Shown one piece after another: positions 32,020 through 42,697 of a DNA stretch of 64,000 bases. The stretch's first letter is position 1, and every line of letters begins with the position of its first letter. Made by a program: the position numbers and the translations under genes. The DNA comes from Mesostigma viride. Its lineage: Eukaryota; Streptophyta; Mesostigmatophyceae; Mesostigmatales; Mesostigmataceae. A model generated the notes under the pieces. The model had not been told where the DNA came from, did no database searches, and saw only the letters and a list, made by a program, of their open reading frames with translations. The stretch spans positions 6,204,044 to 6,268,043 of the forward strand of contig RPFO01000027.1 of assembly GCA_009746045.1 (NCBI GenBank), in the 5' to 3' direction.

Positions 32020-34760
32020 TTCGGGGGAGGTCAACTTCGAGCGGGTGGCCTCCGACGTCATCCGCCTCGTCCGCGAGGGGCAGCTCAGCCGGGCCATGAC
32101 CCGCTTGGAAATGGCCAAGCTCGCCCCCGCCAATGCGGCTACCCTGGCGGCCTTGGAGGCTCTTCACCCTGCGGAGCCCGGATTCCAGCTGCCCGTGCCG
32201 GACCCCCTGCCGGCCCCCCTCCGGCTGGACCGCGACTGCTTCCTGGAGGTGATGCGTGCGGTCCCGCGGGCTTCCTCTACCGGGCCGTCGGGCTGGCGCT
32301 ACGAGCACTTGGAGGTCCTGGTGGGGCATGGGGGCGAGGACATTCTCTTTGACACCCTCATTGACCTGGCGGCTGGTCGCGTTCCTCCCGCTGCGCGCGA
32401 GTGGTTAGCGGGCGCTCGCCTCCTCGCTCTGCTCAAGGGTGTCTTGCCCCCCCCGAGGGCAAGGTGCGCCCGATCGCCTGCGGTGAGGTGCTCCGCAAGC
32501 TCGTGGGCAAAGTGATCTGCCGCCAAAAGGCGCCCGAGCTCCGTGCCTTTTTCTGCCCGCCCCTCGCAGCGGGTGAGACCTCGGTGGCGGCCCAGCTGGG
32601 GGTGACGACTCCAGGCGGGGCGGATATCCTCATCCATTCGGTGCAGGCCTACCTCGAGGCCCACCCCACCCACGCTGTCGTCAAGGTCGACTGCCACAAC
32701 GCGTTCAACAGTCTGTCCCGCGCCAGCATGTTTGCGGCCGTCATGGAGTCCTTCGAGGACTTGTACGCTTGGACAGCCGTGTGCTACGGCCAGCCCGGCC
32801 AACTGGTTCACATCATGGAGGACGGCACTCGCGCCGGCGGCCTGCTGTCGCGGTCGCCGGGGCACCCAGCAAGGGGACCCCCTGGGACCCCTGTACTTTG
32901 CCGCCCCCCTCCAGGGTTGCCTCCAAGCGGTCCATGCTGCCCACCCGGCGGTCGCTATTCAGGCCTACTTGGATGATATCTACCTAAGTTCTGGGCCCTG
33001 TGCCGGACACCACCGCGGCTCTGCTGGCACTGCAGACCGCGGTGGCCGACATCAACCTCCAGTTGACCCTTGCCAAGTGCGCGGTGTACTCGCCCCAAGG
33101 TGATTGCTCCGGCTTTCCGCCCCAGCTCTTGGGCCGGGACGAGCGCCTCCATGGGTTGGATGTCCTCGGCGTTCCGGTTGGCGACCCCGCGTTTGTCATT
33201 GATGCTCTGCGGGCCGCCCTCGAGGCACGCACTGAGGTACTGCCCTTGATTGCGCGCCTTCATGATTCGCAGACCAAGGGTCTGCTTCTGTGGTTTTGCG
33301 CTCACCCTCGCGTCGTTCACTGGCTCCGGGGCGCTCTTCCGTCTCAGGTCCGGCTGGCCGCCGAGGGCCACGACGAACGCATCCAGTCGGCCTTGGCGCA
33401 GCTGGTCCCGGGCCCCGACCTCCCGCCACATGCTATTCGCATTGCCTCCCTGCCTGCACGGATGGGTGGCTGCGGTCTGACTCGTGCCGCCCGGCTGGCC
33501 CCAGCAGCCTTTTTGGGCTCCGTCGCTCAGTCGTGGGCGGAAAGCTGCCGGCTCCTGCCCCTTTTGGCAACGGCAGCGCCTGACCTCCTGGACCCCAGCA
33601 GCCCTTTGCCCTTCGTCACCGCCATCCAGGAGGCCTATGCTGAGATCCAGCAGGCCTGTTCTCCCGTCTGTGCCGCTCAGGCGGTACAGCGCCACCTCCC
33701 TCGCGGCACTCCCTCGGTCGCCTCCGGCCGTTCAATCTCCCGCCGCATTCCCTGCTCGCGTCATCGATAAACACCAGAAAACCTACGCGGGTATTCTGCA
33801 CACGGCTGATTGGATTGCTCTTTTCGCGGACCTCAACGCCCAGGGACGTGCGTGGCTGTTCTCGCTTTCCTTGCGGAGTGTGGGCTCGGCGTACCTTCGT
33901 GCTCTTCCCATGGCCCCCCCATTCGCCTTGGCTCCCAGCCACTACTCGGTGGCGCTCCGGCACCAGCTATTTGCCCCGCAGCCTCTTGTTCCGGCCGGGC
34001 GGCCTTGTGGTAGCTGTGGGCAGCCGCTGGATCCCACGGGGACTCACTACCTTGCCTGCATGGGGGGCCAACAGAATCAGAATTGGTATTTGTATTTGCA
34101 CACTGTCCTCCTGACGGTGGTGCTCGCCATGATTCGGTCGGTTTTCCCCCACGCGAACATCCGGTCCGAGGATGCGGATGGCGCTGCCTTCTATTCCCCC
34201 AACCACCGGCCTGACATCGTGGTGCTGGACTTTGAGGGGGGTGGCCGGCATCTGCTTATTGACGCGTCGGTGGCGCGGCCCTTGGCTCTTATAGCCACGT
34301 GGCTGGGGCCTCCCTCACGGCAGGTTACACGGCGGACCGGGCGGAGCGGGCCAAGCTCCTGGCCTACGGCGACGTCGGGCACCATCGTGTGGTGCCCTTT
34401 GTCCTGGAGGAGTTTGGGGCCATGGGGCCCCTGACCTCCGCCTTCTTCAAGGAGTGTTGCCGGCTCCGGGAGGACCGGCTGGACCTGGAGGGCCAGCGGG
34501 CCCCATGGTCGGCGCGGACCTGGACGTCATATTGGCGTCAGCGCTTGTCGGTGGCGCTGACTCGGGCCATGGCTGACATCATGCTCCGCCGTACGCGGGC
34601 TGATTTTGCGGTGCAGCAGGGCTATTAGGTTCCTCCCGTTAGGCGTTTCCATTGGTCTTATCGTAGTATAGAGCTTTGACATGGCTCTGTATATAGGTTT
34701 ATAGCTGGGCGTTTGCTTTGGTTTGAGTGATTTCACTCTGCTGTAAGTAATTATATTTTT
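32020..34760 (+). mobile_element. Family R copy, 5'-truncated, plus strand (2.7 kb)
   Basis: Near-identical to copy 1 from within the N-terminal part (FERVASDVIRLVREGQLS) to the 3' tail, flanked by AATATATATTACG and AATATATATTGCG (34761-34773). It has the same C8 frameshift as copy 1 at 32447-32454. Extra indels near 32830-32860 and 32985-33000 (just after YLDD), 33725 and 34290 break the RT-nuclease frame, so this copy is dead. Confidence 0.88.
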
Positions 34761-34773
34761 AATATATATTGCG

Positions 34774-34890
34774 TAACAGCTTCGGAAAATTATATCAGCG
34801 TGTGCGTCTTATATTCAAGACGAAGCGATTGTGATATTCACAGCCGAATTTGGTGCCCAAACGTGAAAGTTATGAGCTCCGCCGTCAGCC
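34774..34890 (-). mobile_element. LINE family A 5' UTR fragment
   Basis: Minus-strand match to the 5' UTR of the long family A copy: GCTCATAACTTTCACG, the CGAATTTGG-type block and GACGCACACGCTGATATAAT. About 100 bp, without ORF1. Confidence 0.55.
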
Positions 34891-35044
34891 ATGGCTACCT
34901 CGTGGCTCGTGGCTCGTGGCTCGTAGACTCGTGGCCCGTGGCTGATCGACCTTGGCGTCGTCTAACTAAGAAGAGGTTAGAGGCGGAGTGGGCGCAGGGC
35001 GGCCCGGCCAGACCGAGGGTCAGGGCCTCCGCTGGGGCTGATTT

Positions 35045-35150
35045 CTAGTCTCTAGACTATGACAGCACGAGCCTCGAGCGCCAGGCAGTCCAGCCAAAGT
35101 TGGGCAGACTCCGGCTAAATTCTCAGCGTTATGTCGTCGGCATTATTTAT
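35045..35150 (-). mobile_element. LINE family B RT fragment
   Basis: On the minus strand the ADDI part of motif C is followed by PESAQLWLDCLALEARAV, matching 5656-5745. Only about 100 bp remain. AT-rich TTAA repeats follow at 35150-35200. Confidence 0.65.
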
Positions 35151-35169
35151 TTAATTAATTGAATGATTA

Positions 35170-35290
35170 TTAATTAATTAATTAATTAATTAATGAATTA
35201 AAACTCGTGCTCCCGTAGGGGAGTCACGGAGCACCGGAGTGCTTTTAATCCCTGTACATATGTGCACAACAACCACAAGCCCTGGCAGGC
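35170..35290 (-). mobile_element. Half-LINE family H 3' end
   Basis: TTAA-repeat tail followed (minus-strand 3' end) by the stem-loop GTGCTCCCGTAGGGGAGTCA and CGGAGCACCGGAGTGCTTTT, then AATCCCTGT. Identical layout to 55200-55290. Confidence 0.75.
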
Positions 35291-35309
35291 GACCCCTGCC
35301 ACCCCAGCC

Positions 35310-35720
35310 ACCCCAGCCACCCCAGCCTAGGGAATATATAGCAGTAGTGTAGATTAGAAAGCTTAGTGACGTGGCCATGTATGATGTATGCCTACGTGAT
35401 GGGCCCACACCCGCCCTAGCTTGCAATAGCCGTAGCAATTTCGAGGCATGCTTTGCCCATGCAAGGAGTTACTCTCTGCTGCCAGAGGCCATGTGTACCC
35501 CAGCTATAGCCGGCCTAGGGCTCCACATACCTTCCACCCCATATGTCATGCAGGCCTTTTATGTAGGCCCTCTCCTCAAGCCGCCTTGTGTGCCTGTGCT
35601 TGTTTAGGAGGCATGAGCCATCATGGAGGTGCAGGTGCACCTAGTGCACCCAGAGCAGGTGATCATAGTTGTACATGCATCCTACACCTGCAGGTTGTCG
35701 CCCTGATTGTATTACAAACC
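35310..35720 (+). mobile_element. SINE-like family C copy
   Basis: Contains CCTAGGGAATATATAGCAGT, AGTGTAGATTAGAAAGCTTA, AGGAGTTACTCTCTGCTG and GGTGCACCTAGTGCACCCAG in the family C order. It lacks its own tail and runs into the family A tail at 35725. Confidence 0.6.
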
Positions 35721-35859
35721 CATTAAATTAAAATTAAATTAAATTATAACATGCCTCCGTGGGGAGGTCATGTAGCACATATTCCATGATGGATGGGGTG
35801 GAGGAAGCCGCGTGGTCGAACTATACTAACGCTAGGCTATCTAGAAAATCCTAACTACA

Positions 35860-37167
35860 CTACTCATCAAAACGCCTCCTCCGCTTGGGGGGAGGTGGCT
35901 TGCCCACAGGGTCGGGCGTGTGCGCCTTGACAATCTTCTTCCACCGCGTCTTGTCCTGCATGACAGTCCAAAGACGGGAGAGAGAGTGTATGCGGTGCTC
36001 AAACTGGGCTGGGACCACTAGGTCGTCCAGCAACATCTGAACGTAGTTGGTGACAGGTTTCCCTACCCTTTTGGGAATGTCCGCGGGGCCAGGCCAGGTC
36101 AGAATATGCCGCCCTGGCTGGCCAAGCCGCTGGGGGCCGGCCAGACCAAGGGTGGTGTCGACCTGGCTAGTGCGGGCAAGGTGTCCTACAAATGCTATCC
36201 TACGCTGCCTAATCTCGTCCGAAACACGAGGCATGCCATGATACAAAGACTCTGATGACGGACGCTCGGAAAAAACTACGTTAAGGACCTGCCGGAGCAT
36301 CCTGTAAACTGTGCCGTCGAGCCGAGCTGCCAGTTTGGGTGGGAGGGTCCACGCCTCGGCGCCATACGTGAGCACCGTGAGGACGAGGACCTTGAAGAGC
36401 ATGCGTTTGCGGTGCCCGTCCAGGCCCTTCACGTTAAGGATGTCCAAGCCTGGCTCGAACCCCTTAAGAGCAGTAAAGCGCGCACGTGCCCGGCGCATGA
36501 CGTGATCCACGACAATAATGAACAGGTATGGGGACAGGACACAACCTTGCCACACCCCGTGGTGAAGGGGGAATGGTGGAGTGGTGCCCTCCGCAGTCCG
36601 CACTACTGCCTGTGAGCCCTCATACAGTCGGCGAATGGCAGCAATAAACGCAGGTGGTACCCGATCCAGAGCTAGGATGGCCCAAAGAGCCTCCCAGAGA
36701 ACCGTGTCAAAGGCCTTGATATAGTCAACAAAAATGAAGACCAGCGGCAAACTGTCAGGGGGAAGTCGACGCACCTCCTCCATCAACCGGCGCGCGACAA
36801 ACACAGCCATGACAGTGTTACGACCACTACGGAAACCCATCTGAGACTCACCCAGGTGTGGGTCCAGCGCGGCGCGGAGCCTGTGCAGCATCATGCGCAT
36901 GAAGACCTTCAGCGCGGCGCTCTGGAGGCAGACACCCCGGTAGTTGCCGGGGTCAGCAGCAGAGCCCTTCTTGTACAGCATGACGCGGATGGCCGTCTGC
37001 CACTCAGCAGGCGGAGGCTCGTCAGAGAGCAGGACACGGTTGCAGAACGCCAGCAGAAGATCCCTAACCGCCAGATCAGGGGTCTTCAGCAGCTCAGCAG
37101 AAAGGTGGTCGGCACCGACCGCTGCATCGTACCGCAGGCGAGCAAGGGCGCCGTCCAATTCCTCCAA
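35860..37167 (-). pseudogene. Family A RT domain lacking the YADD motif
   Basis: Open for 435 codons: DGALARLRYDAAVGADHLSA, YRGVCLQSAALKVFMRMMLH, motif A VDYIKAFDT, motif B GVWQGCVLSPYLFIIVVDHV, then FEPGLDILN joined directly to VKGLDGHRKRMLFKVLVLTV. Compared with 7486-8412, about 115 codons, including LIYADDTTLI, are missing without breaking the frame. The C terminus (LTYGAEAWTL, SDEIRQRRIAFVGHLARTSQ, basic end RRRRFDE) is intact. Catalysis is impossible without the YADD aspartates. Confidence 0.88.
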
Positions 37168-37864
37168 AGTGAAGGGGGGACAACGTCGTCAGTGGCAAGG
37201 CGGCCCTCCTGCAAGGCGGGGACTTGGTAGTCCGCGGCCGAGGAGGGGGGCGCCGGTGGCGGCGGGGGTCCGGCGACCCCGAGGCGGGCGGCCGTCTCGG
37301 GGTGCAGCGGCGGGGGGGGGGCGCGAGCCCCACCGGTCAAGGAAACATTGTGGGCCAACCAGCGGTCAAGGCTTACCGGCGCCGTGCCGTCCCCCGTATG
37401 CTCCACCGGGGTGCGCTGCCGCCGGCCGCCGAGCCGGTCGAGGTGGTACCACATGTCCTTGCCCTGGTTGCGGCCTGGCAGGCCTTGGCATCCGCGATGC
37501 ACTGGGCCGCCTCCGCGTCCTGAGCGTGCGCGTAGGCCTCCACAAGGGCGGCCTTGAGCGATGGTTTCTGCAGCGGGTCCCGGTTACGCTTGAGGCGGTG
37601 CCGGGCGGCCAAGACCTTGGGGTCCTGGCGGTAGAGCGGGCCGGGGCGGCGGCGGGGCATGACCGGCAGGTGCCGGGCCGCCAGCAACGGGGCACGGGCC
37701 GCAAAGCCCGCAAAAATGGCTGCGTTGGGGGCACCATTGTCCAGCTGTCGACGTCCGCCCGGGCGTCCAGTGCCGACAGGTACTTCCGTCGGCACCAGTT
37801 CCGCTCGTGCTCGGCGTCCGTCCAGTCCTCAGGATCTCCCTTGACCGGACGTAGAGCAGACCAG

Positions 37865-38686
37865 TCAGGGCGGACCACTGGCGCGGCGCGTGGGGACGTG
37901 GAACCGGAGCCGAAGGGTCGCGCGCACCAACCGGTGGTCAGAGCACACCGTGGGCGTGTCAAACACTCGGGCGTCCAGAACCGAGGTACACCTGGGCTGC
38001 CGTACCACCACATAGTCCAGACAGGCCTGACGGCCGTTAGGGCCACGAAAAGTGACCAAGTCCTGTGAGGGACGTTGGAATTGGCAGTTGACAGCAACCA
38101 TCCCGCTATCCCGCAAAAAGGCAGAGAAAAGGGGAGTATTGGCGTTAGCTTCCGTGTCAGCAGGCGCAAAGCGACTGCCAGCAGTGCCCACGGGGAGCGT
38201 GGCATTGGCGTCGAGCAGCATAACCAAAAAGTGGCGGGCCGGAGTGACCCTCTCAAGGTCATGCAAAGATTCGAAGAACTCCTCACGGGCCGAATCAGGT
38301 AGACCACTGTGGGGTGCGTAGCCCACCCCCACCGTGAGGTGGTGTTTAGACCGCCCCTCGACAGAGGTGAAATGTGCTACCATAAGGCGTGGGGTTAGAA
38401 ACTTAAGCGTGCTGAGGCTAGCAACTGCCAGCGGCGAACACAAAAGACCAACACCACCTTGGCCAGACGTACCGCTGCCAGCGAAGTAAAACCGCCAGCC
38501 ACCCGCCAAGCGAGCAGTGCTCACCAGGCCAAGTGGCACCGTGCGGCGGTGTTCCTGGACGCCTAATATAGATACACGATGCTCAATGCAAAATGCGACT
38601 AGCTCCTCGATCCGGCAGCTATGGTCGTCATCTAGCAATGTGCGGGTGTTAAAAGTGGCAAGGGCCAAGGATGCCTGCTGGCCCAC
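37865..38686 (-). CDS. APE-type endonuclease domain of LINE A ORF2
   Basis: 273 open codons from an ATG at 38686 (MGQQASLALATFNTRTLL). Exonuclease-endonuclease-phosphatase motifs appear in order: TFNTRTLL (Asn), GVQEHRR (catalytic Glu), GGVGLLCSP, VGVGYAP, MLLDANAT (Asp and Asn), LDYVVVRQ, and CSDHRLVRATL (Asp-His). In LINEs this domain nicks target DNA to prime reverse transcription. The frame stops at 37865, and linker sequence continues in another frame (VVRPDWSALRPVKGDPEDW). Confidence 0.85.
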   Translation of the reverse strand: MGQQASLALATFNTRTLLDDDHSCRIEELVAFCIEHRVSILGVQEHRRTVPLGLVSTARLAGGWRFYFAGSGTSGQGGVGLLCSPLAVASLSTLKFLTPRLMVAHFTSVEGRSKHHLTVGVGYAPHSGLPDSAREEFFESLHDLERVTPARHFLVMLLDANATLPVGTAGSRFAPADTEANANTPLFSAFLRDSGMVAVNCQFQRPSQDLVTFRGPNGRQACLDYVVVRQPRCTSVLDARVFDTPTVCSDHRLVRATLRLRFHVPTRRASGPP

Positions 38687-39054
38687 CAGGGGAGACGACG
38701 ATGGGTGATGGGGGTGGGTGCGGCGGGGAATGGAGGTGGGGGTGAACGGAGGGGGGAAGGGAAGCGGTGGAAATAGTGCTTTTCATCGCATTTATTTTGT
38801 CCTGCAGCGTAGGATGCGAGCCTGCCGCCTGCTCTGGGTATTCGGGGATGCTTGCGCAACGCAGAGGCGTAGGAAATCTAGCATGCGTTGGGTGTTGCTA
38901 ATCTTGCTGCTGAGAGCTGTCGTTCTGGCCCGAGATACCGGCACCACCATGTGTCTCAGTCGACTGTTAGGTCGATGCATGGTAGTGGAACGGGACTATT
39001 TAGAGGCTGTCCCCGAAGCCTGTTAGCCGCGAGCCGACGAGGAAGGTTGTCTAC

Positions 39055-40248
39055 CTACTGTCTACCAACAGAGGCAGCACCCTTCTGGCTAGACGCCTGA
39101 CGAGACTCCGCTCCGGGGGTGTTAATCGGAACACCTGTAATCCTGTGCCCATCAAAGAATGCTGCAAAGGAGCCATCCTGAAGCAGACGCAACTTAATGC
39201 GCTTACCCTTGGTCTCTTGCTTCTTGGTCTCCTGGACGATGGTGCTGTTCCACACCGCGCTCCTCGCCTTCAGTTGAGCCGTCGTGTAGTCCTCGTCGAG
39301 GCTGAAGTCACCGCGTTGGAGCAGACGACGTGCTCCCAGCACGAGGCGTTTGTCGTGCATGGAGGCCATGGTGACGACGACCAGGCCCAGAGGGCCTGGC
39401 AGCCGAATGGCACGTTCAATGGCAACACGGTTCTGGAGCTGCAGCTTCCCCAGAAACGCTGGGCCGCGCAGCTCCTCGGCAAGTGAGTGTGCTGTCTCCT
39501 GTGCTGCCGCGCCTTTCTGGAAGCCTTTGATTACCATATTGCGTTGGCGTTGCTGCACTTCATTCTGGGTGACCGCAGCGGTAGCTGCAGACTTGGCCGC
39601 CTGTTGAACGATGGTGGTCAATTGCTTGCCGGTGACATCGGCAAACGTGGTAGTTTTGGCAGGGGCTGCCATGGCTTTCTTCAGCTCCAGCATCGTCTCC
39701 TTCAGGACCTTAATGTCGCCCTGCACGGTCGTAAAAGACTGTGCGAGGTCCTGCAGCGGCACGGTAGTGTCGGTCGCGGGGGCTGGCCTGGCGATGGGTG
39801 TCGCCGGCAGCTCGACAAGTTCAGAGCAGCACGAAATAAGACATGCAAGACGGCAATCCTTGGGCTCCAAAGCATCAATGGTATCCGAAGGAGCGTCCAT
39901 AACCTGGCCGGTGCGAGGGTGGCGAATCGGGGCGTTGTGTTCGTAGCGGAGCTGCAGCACGCGTCGCACCTCGGCGTCGCTGAAGCCAAGGAAGGCAGCG
40001 ATGTCGTCCAGGCTCAAACGTGCGTCTGGCATGTAGAATGAGGAAGAAATGGAGTCCGGCAAGGAGGTTTCAACCGCTATCGGCGTTGCTTCCGAAGTCG
40101 CTGCCGAAGTCTTGGTGCGCTTGTTAGCGGCTTTCTGGGCCGCGGCAATGTCGGTGGCGATTTTGTTTGCAGCAAGTTTGTCCTCGAGAGACTCGGCAGC
40201 AAGAGCTGAAGACGATGCGGGGGCCTCCATGGCTACGTTTAATAGCAC
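39055..40248 (-). CDS. LINE family A ORF1 protein
   Basis: Intact 397-residue frame. An alanine/lysine-rich N terminus is followed by a region with LSLDDIAAFLGFSDAEVRRV (~residues 80-100). A helix likely to form a coiled coil follows (LAQSFTTVQGDIKVLKETML, ~180-200), then an RRM-like core beginning QRQRNMVIKGFQKGAAAQE. The C-terminal part includes LVLGARRLLQRGDFSLDEDY and TAQLKARSAVWNSTIVQETK. The order coiled coil, RRM-like core, basic C-terminal domain is that of LINE ORF1 RNA chaperones. A second ATG at 40230 (MEAPASS) is equally likely as the start. ORF2 begins ~370 bp downstream. Confidence 0.75.
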   Translation of the reverse strand: MLLNVAMEAPASSSALAAESLEDKLAANKIATDIAAAQKAANKRTKTSAATSEATPIAVETSLPDSISSSFYMPDARLSLDDIAAFLGFSDAEVRRVLQLRYEHNAPIRHPRTGQVMDAPSDTIDALEPKDCRLACLISCCSELVELPATPIARPAPATDTTVPLQDLAQSFTTVQGDIKVLKETMLELKKAMAAPAKTTTFADVTGKQLTTIVQQAAKSAATAAVTQNEVQQRQRNMVIKGFQKGAAAQETAHSLAEELRGPAFLGKLQLQNRVAIERAIRLPGPLGLVVVTMASMHDKRLVLGARRLLQRGDFSLDEDYTTAQLKARSAVWNSTIVQETKKQETKGKRIKLRLLQDGSFAAFFDGHRITGVPINTPGAESRQASSQKGAASVGRQ

Positions 40249-40499
40249 CTAGACGATGGCAGGGGGCGCAGGCGCACGGCTCACGTGCGTGGTGCCGCCA
40301 TAACGTGCAGAAAAATAGCGATATCTGCTGGGCAGGCCGCCGGCGATAACTTTCGAAATCCTGGGCGATGGCTGCCAAAAATTAGATCAGCGTGTTCGTC
40401 ATCAAAAAGCGAGTCTGTAGCAATTTACCCGACCAAATTTCATGCCCGGAATCAAAAGTTATGAGCATTCTCGGCATCCATAGCTCGGCGCACCGTAAA

Positions 40500-40640
40500 C
40501 CGGCATGTGCTCTACAAACCCATAGATGCCCCTTTCTCAGGGCCGCTATGTGTTACATATGCTCCCCATGGAGCTATGATTTTAATTAATTGAAAATTAA
40601 ATGATTTTAATTAATGTGCGCAACACCTGTACATATTAAT
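40500..40640 (+). mobile_element. SINE-like family C 3' end
   Basis: CATAGATGCCCCTTTCTCAG, CTATGTGTTACATATGCTCC, then CCATGGAGCTATGATTTTAA with TTAATTAA repeats: a diverged family C tail. Confidence 0.55.
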
Positions 40641-40860
40641 TAATGAATTAATTAATATGTGCACAACAGGAGTCAGGAAGAAAGGCCGGGCAGAGCCCCC
40701 CTTTCTCCTTCATGCCAGAGGCATGCCAAAGCAGCAATCGGACACGATAGACGATCCCGCAAGTTCTGTGGGTGCAATACTAGACCCATGTGAGCATATC
40801 ATAACAAGGAGCGTGGGCAAGTAAGCTGATCATTAATGAGGTCAGCTAGTAAATTCTGCT
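40641..40860 (-). mobile_element. Half-LINE family H 3' UTR fragment
   Basis: Matches 55290-55480 on the minus strand: ACAGGAGTCAGGAAGAAAGG, TCCTTCATGCCAGAGGCATG, CACGATAGACGATCC and CCCATGTGAGCATATCATAA. Stem-loop not preserved. Confidence 0.65.
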
Positions 40861-40879
40861 TGTTGGTGGCCCCCCCTTC

Positions 40880-41045
40880 CCCAATTAGCTCGTTCGTGAT
40901 TGATCACTAGGCCAGGTGCGCGGCCAGCCAGCAGAGCAAAGCGGCCGGCACGTGCCTCGCGCGCATAATATAATCCACGACAATAATAAACAGGTACGGC
41001 GACAGGACGCAACCCTGCTAGATCGACGCCGGTCTGCAGTGGACA
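40880..41045 (-). mobile_element. LINE RT fragment (motif B region)
   Basis: The minus strand encodes QGCVLSPYLFIIVVDYIMRA, nearly identical to motif B of family A. About 150 bp, then diverged. Confidence 0.75.
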
Positions 41046-42697
41046 TGGCGGGGTAAAGCGGTGTTGAGTGCGCACCGAGGTAGACCAGAGCAGCGTTATA
41101 GTAAGTTAAATTAGCTCGATAGCTCTTTATGACCATCAGCTTGCACCTTAGCCGATGTCTTGAGCCCACCCTACCCATTTTTGCAGTGTCAGCTATGCGT
41201 CCGCCTACCGACCTATGGTATTGCATGGTTGTATTGCACCCACAGTGTTGTGCCCCGGCAACATATGCTGTGGAGAGAGCGCTCTGTGGCCTGCCCACTT
41301 GTGGCTGCGAGAGAAGCCAGGGCGCCCTCCCGGCCCTCTTTAGGTAAGTAAGTAAGTGCGTGAACATGCACTGAAGGCATACCACGGAGTACGTACCCAA
41401 TGAGGTACTTTTCTAGGCGGATAAGTAAGTAAGTAATTAAGTACTTGCGTGTCATGCGCAAAGGCATGCCACGGAGTACTATGCTAATCTCATTAGAAAA
41501 ATAATTACACAAAAGTTTAAACAAATATCGTCTGCATCATCCCCAAACCGTTAAGCACTAGATGGGGATGTTATCCTCATCCGAGCTGTCCTCTACTGTA
41601 ATGGCAGACGAGGCGGTAGTGTAGCGGCTATCTACCCGGCTAGCAACGGGCCGTGGGGCCCGTGGGGAGAAAACAGGAGCATATACCCCTCAGGAAGGCG
41701 GATACTTCACCCGCGAAGGCAAGTGACGCAACTCACTCGCACATGTCTGGAGTCGCAGATAGCAACTCCGTCATCCGGACTATCGAAGACGAATCTCCCT
41801 CCTCGTTGTGTATAGGGGTTGAAGGTTCAATTACTCCAGCTATTGGCACCCACGTGACGCAGTCACGTGCTTACTTAGGAACAATCCAGGCATAAATGCA
41901 AACTTGAGCTAGGCTAGATCAAGAAAGTAGTATGCTGTAAATTGTTGTCAACAGCCTGGCCAGCAGGCTGACAGTGGAAAACTTATGCCGGACGCTGATC
42001 GTCACACATGTTTCGCGACGCGACGCAATCAGGTCTGCCTTCGTGGCTTCGCAACCTTTGATGTACCTGGATGCCAAACACGGCCTGGATCTCACGCCAC
42101 CCTACGAACTGTTCATGCGATCCGTGGATCTTGGCTCTCAGCTGCTCCCTAAGCAACCCCGCGCCCGCCCAGCCCCGCTATACCTGCGCAATGCCCAGGT
42201 GGTCGCCGCCCGCGGCTGACGCTAGCACAGGCCCGCCGCCGTGTGGAGGACCTGAACTTTCATGTAATTATTTTCTAATGAGATTAGCATAGTACTCCGT
42301 GGCATGCCCATGTGCATGACACACAAGTACTTACTTACACATGTTTCATTTTATGTGCATGGAATATGCAACAGCTCTGAAAGTCATGTGTGCAACTCCA
42401 GAGCCACGTGGTTCTCCAATGCCTCGATCCCATGCAAGGCCAAAGAATAAACACTTCTGCCAAACCTTGTTTCACGTCCGAGATGAAAGCGCAGATGCAT
42501 ATGTTACATGAAATACAAATGCTGCACGGTCCACCAGCATGTAAGCCACAGCGTCCGCCATACCACACTATGCATTGCAGACATATTAAAAGAAAACACA
42601 GGGTTGAACGCGTTGCCAGCTTCGACTGACTAAAGCCATGGTGTCCCACCAACAATGGCATGCGACCCACTGAGTCAGAAATACGCTGCTTGACTGC
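41046..42697. other. Repeat-derived intergenic region with a long-range inverted repeat
   Basis: No host gene seen. Arms of about 75-80 bp at 41440-41515 and 42258-42335 are inverted copies containing CATGCCACGGAGTACTATGC and TAATCTCATTAGAAAA. GTAAGTAAGTAA-type repeats flank the outer ends. Inside, 41848-41870 holds a family B palindrome (CCACGTGACGCAGTCACGTG), and 42130-42220 weakly resembles the LINE A linker (PRARPAPLYLRNAQVVAARG). TGTAA on the minus strand (42504-42508) could be the PPR gene's poly(A) signal. Confidence 0.5.

Larger units (their letters stand above)
35725..40498 (-). mobile_element. Long LINE family A element (4.8 kb)
   Basis: The most complete LINE in the window: 5' UTR (40498-40249), intact ORF1 (40248-39055), ORF2 with APE endonuclease (38686-37865), linker and RT (to 35860). 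The 3' UTR ends TCCCCACGGAGGCATGTTAT and AATTTAA repeats (35725-35765). ORF2 has at least three frameshifts (near 37880, 37750 and 37200) and an in-frame deletion of the RT active site, so it cannot move itself. No target duplication was found. Confidence 0.88.
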
